A DNA stretch of 64,000 bases, from assembly GCF_040358985.1 (NCBI RefSeq), contig NZ_CP132932.1, positions 2,604,001 through 2,668,000 on the forward strand, read 5' to 3'. Under the pieces are notes generated by a model. It was not told the origin of the DNA. It did not search any database and saw only the letters and a program-made list of their open reading frames with translations. Below are positions 60,827 to 64,000 of the stretch, one piece after another. Position numbers and translations under genes: made by a program. The stretch's first letter is position 1. Every line of letters begins with the position of its first letter. This stretch comes from Tunturibacter empetritectus (GTDB lineage: Bacteria > Acidobacteriota > Terriglobia > Terriglobales > Acidobacteriaceae).

Positions 60827-61216
60827 TTAGTGTCCGGTCTCTTCGCTGGTAAATTTCTCGTAGTCGGCGGCGCTCAAGAGTCCATCGACCTGCTTCGCGT
60901 CCGCAAGCTCAACCTTCAGCAGCCAGGTCGTATTCGCATCCGTGTTGATCTTCTCCGGCGCATCCTTCAACTCTTCGTTGATCGCCGTCACCTTGCCCGT
61001 CACCGGTGCAAACAGATCCGACACCGCCTTCACCGACTCCACCGAACCGAAGCTCTTCGAAGCCTCAACCGTATCGCCCACCTTCGGCAGATCGACAAAC
61101 ACAATGTCGCCCAGAGAGTTCTGCGCATAGTCCGTGATGCCGACGGTTCCAATATTGCCGTCGAGCTTGATCCACTCATGTTCCTTCGTGTAGCGGTAAT
61201 CCGCAGGGTAAGCCAT
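60827..61216 (-). CDS. gcvH: Glycine cleavage system H protein
   Basis: 129 aa, normal size. Lipoyl carrier: VDLPKVGDTVEASKSFGSVESVKAVSDLFAPVTGKVTAINEELKDAPEKINTD. The lipoylated Lys is in ESVKAVSD. It shuttles the aminomethyl group between P, T and L proteins. No lipoate ligase or lipoamide dehydrogenase gene is in this window. It lies 49 bp from gcvT. Confidence 0.96.
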   Translation of the reverse strand: MAYPADYRYTKEHEWIKLDGNIGTVGITDYAQNSLGDIVFVDLPKVGDTVEASKSFGSVESVKAVSDLFAPVTGKVTAINEELKDAPEKINTDANTTWLLKVELADAKQVDGLLSAADYEKFTSEETGH

Positions 61217-61265
61217 TCGTCGTTCTCCAGAGAAAGTGTGTGTAACTCAATTGTAGATGCTGGGG

Positions 61266-62402
61266 CTATGCGGATTTCTTCGCCCGTTTATAGAAAGGAA
61301 GCGGCACAAACTTCGCCTTCACCATCTGGCCGCGAATCTCCACGGCAACCTCGGTGTCAATCACGGCGTAGTCTACAGGCACATAAGCCATCGCAATATT
61401 CTTCTTCAAAAACGGCGATGGCGAACCGCTGGTAATCTCGCCGAGCCGCTTTCCTTCAACCGAAAACACCGTATATCCATCACGGCCGATACCGCGCTCC
61501 GTCATCTCCAGCCCCACCAGTTTGCGACCCGGCCCACCCTCAGCCTGAACCTTCAGCAAAGCCTCGCGCCCTACAAACTCCGGCTTGTCGAGCTTCGCAT
61601 AACGCCCCAGCCCCGCCTCCAGCACGTTGATCGTGTCCGAGATCTCGTGTCCATACAGCGCCATCCCCGCCTCGAGTCGCAGCGTGTTTCGCGCGCCCAG
61701 CCCACACGCCAGAATCCCGAACTCAGCGCCTGCTGCCAGCACCTCGCCCCACACCCGTGCGCTCGTCGGCTCATCCGACGGAATGTAAATCTCAAACCCA
61801 TCCTCGCCGGTATAACCCGTCCGCGCGATCATCACGTTATGCAGACCACACACCTGCCCCCACGTAAACCAGTAGTTCTTGATCGTGCTCAAATCCGTCG
61901 AGGTCAGCTTCTGCAGCGTCTCCGCGGCTCTCGGCCCCTGGATCGCAAGCTGCGTGTAGTAGTCGCTGAAGTCGTTCACATGCACGCCCGGCATATGCCC
62001 GATCGTCTTCCGCACCCACTCGACATCCTTCTCACGCGTGCCGGCATTGATCACGATCAGGTAGTCGTTGTCGGAAAGCTTATGCACAATGACGTCATCC
62101 ACAAATGTGCCATTCGGATACAGCATCGCCGAATAGTGCGCCTGTCCCACCGCCAGCTTCGAAGCATCGTTCATGCAAAGCTGCTGCACCGCCGCCAGCG
62201 ATCCCGGCCCGCGCAGCTGAATGTCTCCCATGTGCGACACGTCGAACACGCCCACCGCCGTCCGCACCGCCATATGTTCAGCAATCAAACCGCAGCAATC
62301 CACCGGCATATCCCATCCGCCGAAGTCGACCATCTTGGACTTAGCCGCCCGGTGCACCGCGTTCAATGCCGTCTTACGAAGTGGTATTTGCAGTTCTGAC
62401 AA
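61266..62402 (-). CDS. gcvT: Aminomethyltransferase GcvT
   Basis: 378 aa with a TTG start at 62402, 8 bp after GGAGA; an earlier TTG overlaps that Shine-Dalgarno. T-protein motifs: KSKMVDFGGWDMPVD, VSHMGDIQLRGPGSL, YSAMLYPNGTFVDDVIVHKL, and the folate-site IARTGYTGEDGFEIYIPSDE. It releases NH3 and makes 5,10-methylene-THF. Only 117 bp separate its start from the divergent gene at 62520, too little for a tandem glycine riboswitch. It is the first gene of the gcv operon. Confidence 0.95.
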   Translation of the reverse strand: MSELQIPLRKTALNAVHRAAKSKMVDFGGWDMPVDCCGLIAEHMAVRTAVGVFDVSHMGDIQLRGPGSLAAVQQLCMNDASKLAVGQAHYSAMLYPNGTFVDDVIVHKLSDNDYLIVINAGTREKDVEWVRKTIGHMPGVHVNDFSDYYTQLAIQGPRAAETLQKLTSTDLSTIKNYWFTWGQVCGLHNVMIARTGYTGEDGFEIYIPSDEPTSARVWGEVLAAGAEFGILACGLGARNTLRLEAGMALYGHEISDTINVLEAGLGRYAKLDKPEFVGREALLKVQAEGGPGRKLVGLEMTERGIGRDGYTVFSVEGKRLGEITSGSPSPFLKKNIAMAYVPVDYAVIDTEVAVEIRGQMVKAKFVPLPFYKRAKKSA

Positions 62403-62519
62403 GATAATCGTCTCCAATCGTTATCGTAGAGTGCGGACACCTCAAGGTCAACGCGGGGGATTGTCAGGATAATAAGACTGTGCCATCCTTCATTGACTCG
62501 TCACCATTTGGAGGCTTCG

Positions 62520-63176
62520 TTGCAATCTCTTCGTGTCCTTGCCATATTTGCTTCTCTCCTGTCCGTAACACCGTTCGTGCATGCTCAAAGCTCACCTGAG
62601 CCTATTCCGGGCGTTCGGATACCTAATGGCAGCATCCCATGGGCCCTTGATCTTTACGAAGGCAGACAACAGATCGTGCCGATCCATCACACGAGCGTCG
62701 AGGTCAACAATCACAAAGGGGCAAACGTCGCCGGCTCGCTCGCTGGAAGCGTCTTCTATAAACCCAAGATGACGACAGAGGTAAACGGCGCACACGCCCG
62801 GGTCGCTCTTCATACCGATAAACCTGTCTTTTATGTCCACGTCATGGATGATTCCGGCGGCGACTCGTCCGCGTCTGCCGCCAACTGGGCCATCGTTCGC
62901 GCCATCATCGATAAAGATCGCCGCATCCTTTCCCAAGTCAACTTCACGCAACTTACGGGAAACGCTAAGAGAAATGCCTTCCAGGTAGATGCGAGTATCG
63001 AGAAGCTTGATGACGGTTGGTTCAAGATCGTTCCCAAAGAGCCATTAGCTCCCGGCGAATATGCGCTCCAGCCCGTGCCGAAGGCTGCAAACACCTTCTC
63101 CACTGTCGTCTTTGATTTCACCATCGACTCCAAAGCCCCAGACGCGTCGGACGCTCTCTCTGCACCCACGTCTTAA
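62520..63176 (+). CDS. Secreted protein, short paralogue of 28545-29609
   Basis: 218 aa from TTG 62520, with GGAGG 5 bp upstream; an earlier TTG has none. A signal peptide (QSLRVLAIFASLLSVTPFVHAQ) is followed by a domain that matches the secreted protein at 28545-29609 in order: WALDLYEGRQQIVPI, PVFYVHVMDD, AIVRAIIDKDRRIL, WFKIVPKEPLAPGEYAL, and TVVFDFTID at the end. The N-terminal 'key-value' module of the larger protein is absent. No known domain. Function unknown. Confidence 0.75.
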   Translation: MQSLRVLAIFASLLSVTPFVHAQSSPEPIPGVRIPNGSIPWALDLYEGRQQIVPIHHTSVEVNNHKGANVAGSLAGSVFYKPKMTTEVNGAHARVALHTDKPVFYVHVMDDSGGDSSASAANWAIVRAIIDKDRRILSQVNFTQLTGNAKRNAFQVDASIEKLDDGWFKIVPKEPLAPGEYALQPVPKAANTFSTVVFDFTIDSKAPDASDALSAPTS

Positions 63177-63212
63177 CAAACGTAGGCAGACGTAATCGCA
63201 ACTGCTGTTAAT

Positions 63213-63776
63213 TCAGGGCATCATGCGCGTCTTCAAAGATTCAACCTGTTGCTTCAGAGCAGCATAGGCTGTATCGGTAGGCTGCCCCTGCGTCTGCCAC
63301 ATCACGTTCCCTTGATTATCAACGACCAAAAGATAAGCATCGTCCGGTTGACTGTAGTGCGTTATAGCCTTCCATCCGGCCTCATTGTTAGCAACCGGCA
63401 CAACTCGAGGCTGCGCCCGCTCCGGCGTCGACGACTTGATCGACCGCAGCACAACCCCCCGGACAAATCCCGGCACTGCAGCCACCACCGGCAACTCGTA
63501 GTACGCCACGACAGGCGAGGTCCGATAGTCCGCCGCAATCCTTCGCGCCCAGCCCGTCACTTCCTCTCGGGAGCCGCGACTGAATCCGATGACCAGAATC
63601 CCAGCCGTCTTCCCCTGCAACGCCGCAGGTAGATTCACCGCCTGATTCGCAAACGAGGTGCCACGAACCTCCGGGATCCGTTCCGCCGAAGCACAAGGAA
63701 CGATCATCAGTCCGGTTACCGCCAGCAGCGCCAACGACAGATTGCGGCTGTTAGGACGCTTCGCTCTCCAACCCAT
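63213..63776 (-). CDS. Exported thioredoxin-fold protein, ATP10-like
   Basis: 187 aa. A signal peptide (LSLALLAVTGLMIVPCASA) is followed by LPAALQGKTAGILVIGFSRGSREEVTGWARRIAADY, then PVVAYYELPVVAAVPGFVRGVVLRSIKSSTP, and AYLLVVDNQGNVMWQTQGQPTD. The pattern matches the bacterial/mitochondrial ATP10-like thioredoxin fold (a factor for F1Fo assembly in yeast). No CxxC active site is present, so redox activity is unlikely. No ATP synthase gene is near. The family call is from pattern memory. Confidence 0.6.
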   Translation of the reverse strand: MGWRAKRPNSRNLSLALLAVTGLMIVPCASAERIPEVRGTSFANQAVNLPAALQGKTAGILVIGFSRGSREEVTGWARRIAADYRTSPVVAYYELPVVAAVPGFVRGVVLRSIKSSTPERAQPRVVPVANNEAGWKAITHYSQPDDAYLLVVDNQGNVMWQTQGQPTDTAYAALKQQVESLKTRMMP

Positions 63777-63874
63777 AGACTCAGTCTAGAGTCACCCGCC
63801 TCTCAACCTCTTTTTGGCCCTCAAATCGATACGATCCGATGAAACTTCATCCACCAGCTTTATCGTGCAGCTTC

Positions 63875-64000
63875 TCAGTGCATTCCGCTCGGCAGCGACT
63901 TCGTAAGTCTTCCCGCATCCAGCACAATCTCAGCCAGCGCCTCGTCGAAGTTGTGATCATGCGTCTTCTGCAGCGCCGCAGGAGCCACCGACTCGGTCAG
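63875..64000 (-). CDS. 3' end of an unidentified gene entering the window
   Basis: A minus-strand frame enters at the right edge and ends with TGA (63877-63875). The last 41 codons encode a helical, His/Asp-containing end (KTHDHNFDEALAEIVLDAG). The frame stays open to the edge, but no diagnostic motif is visible, so no function can be given. Confidence 0.5.
   Translation of the reverse strand: MTESVAPAALQKTHDHNFDEALAEIVLDAGRLTKSLPSGMH

Noticed and set aside
57694..62399. Long plus-strand open frames opposite the gcv genes
   Set aside because: They run antisense to gcvPB, gcvPA, gcvH and gcvT; Arg/His/Leu-rich shadow composition.
62403..62519. Glycine riboswitch upstream of gcvT
   Set aside because: Only 117 bp separate the divergent starts, too short for a tandem glycine aptamer, and no aptamer motifs are visible.
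1..64000. CRISPR array, IS element, phage or toxin-antitoxin system
   Set aside because: No regularly spaced direct repeats, transposase, integrase, Cas or toxin signatures were seen in any frame.

Overview
The window looks like chromosome of an acidobacterium, most likely Acidobacteriaceae (Granulicella/Edaphobacter/Terriglobus type). The sequence supports this through three very large MacB-like permeases of the acidobacterial ADOP type, two of them in ATGA-overlapping pairs with PadR regulators. A PEP-CTERM protein, many small secreted proteins of unknown function and a high-GC, dense, mostly housekeeping gene layout fit as well. No phage, integrase, transposase, CRISPR array or rRNA was seen. 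There is one tRNA, tRNA-Arg(CCG).

Layout. 0-7 kb: OmpA-like protein, KdsA (Kdo synthesis), and a formate dehydrogenase followed by a DUF1641 partner. 7-16 kb: tRNA nucleotidyltransferase/poly(A) polymerase, TsaD, CysS and formate-tetrahydrofolate ligase, flanked by two related secreted proteins, a cupin and an EamA permease. 16-28 kb: two PadR-ADOP modules flanking a class III aminotransferase and a TetR-SDR pair. 28-35 kb: a secreted protein, a GAF-GGDEF protein, MoaA, small membrane and zinc-ribbon proteins, SIMPL, a hexapeptide acyltransferase and an M50 protease. 36-45 kb: trpS-scpA, PEP-CTERM, Pit, scpB, rluB and msrA. 45-54 kb: an orphan ADOP permease, esterase, DEAD-box helicase, VIT-like transporter and ABC-F protein. 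54-64 kb: DUF2237, a MarR-SDR pair, tRNA, DUF2911, the operon gcvT-gcvH-gcvPA-orf-gcvPB-orf, and secreted proteins.

How genes work together. One-carbon metabolism recurs: formate dehydrogenase, Fhs and the complete T/H/P part of the glycine cleavage system lie within 60 kb, and MoaA contributes to the cofactor the dehydrogenase needs. ScpA, ScpB and RluB form the usual condensin-adaptor neighbourhood, here split by insertions, and ScpB carries a large acidic insertion inside its first winged-helix domain.

Most notable: (1) a dispersed, strongly palindromic ~170-235 bp repeat in four copies, each within 10 bp of a stop codon; (2) textbook promoter/operator architectures in which a palindrome fills the -35/-10 spacer: a TetR site shared in identical geometry by tetR and an SDR gene, a double site before a MarR-linked SDR, and direct repeats before a padR; (3) a nested hairpin element at 906-983; (4) two unknown small genes inside the gcv operon; (5) two pairs of distantly related secreted proteins that I cannot assign to any family. 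No single complete new system could be proven from sequence alone.
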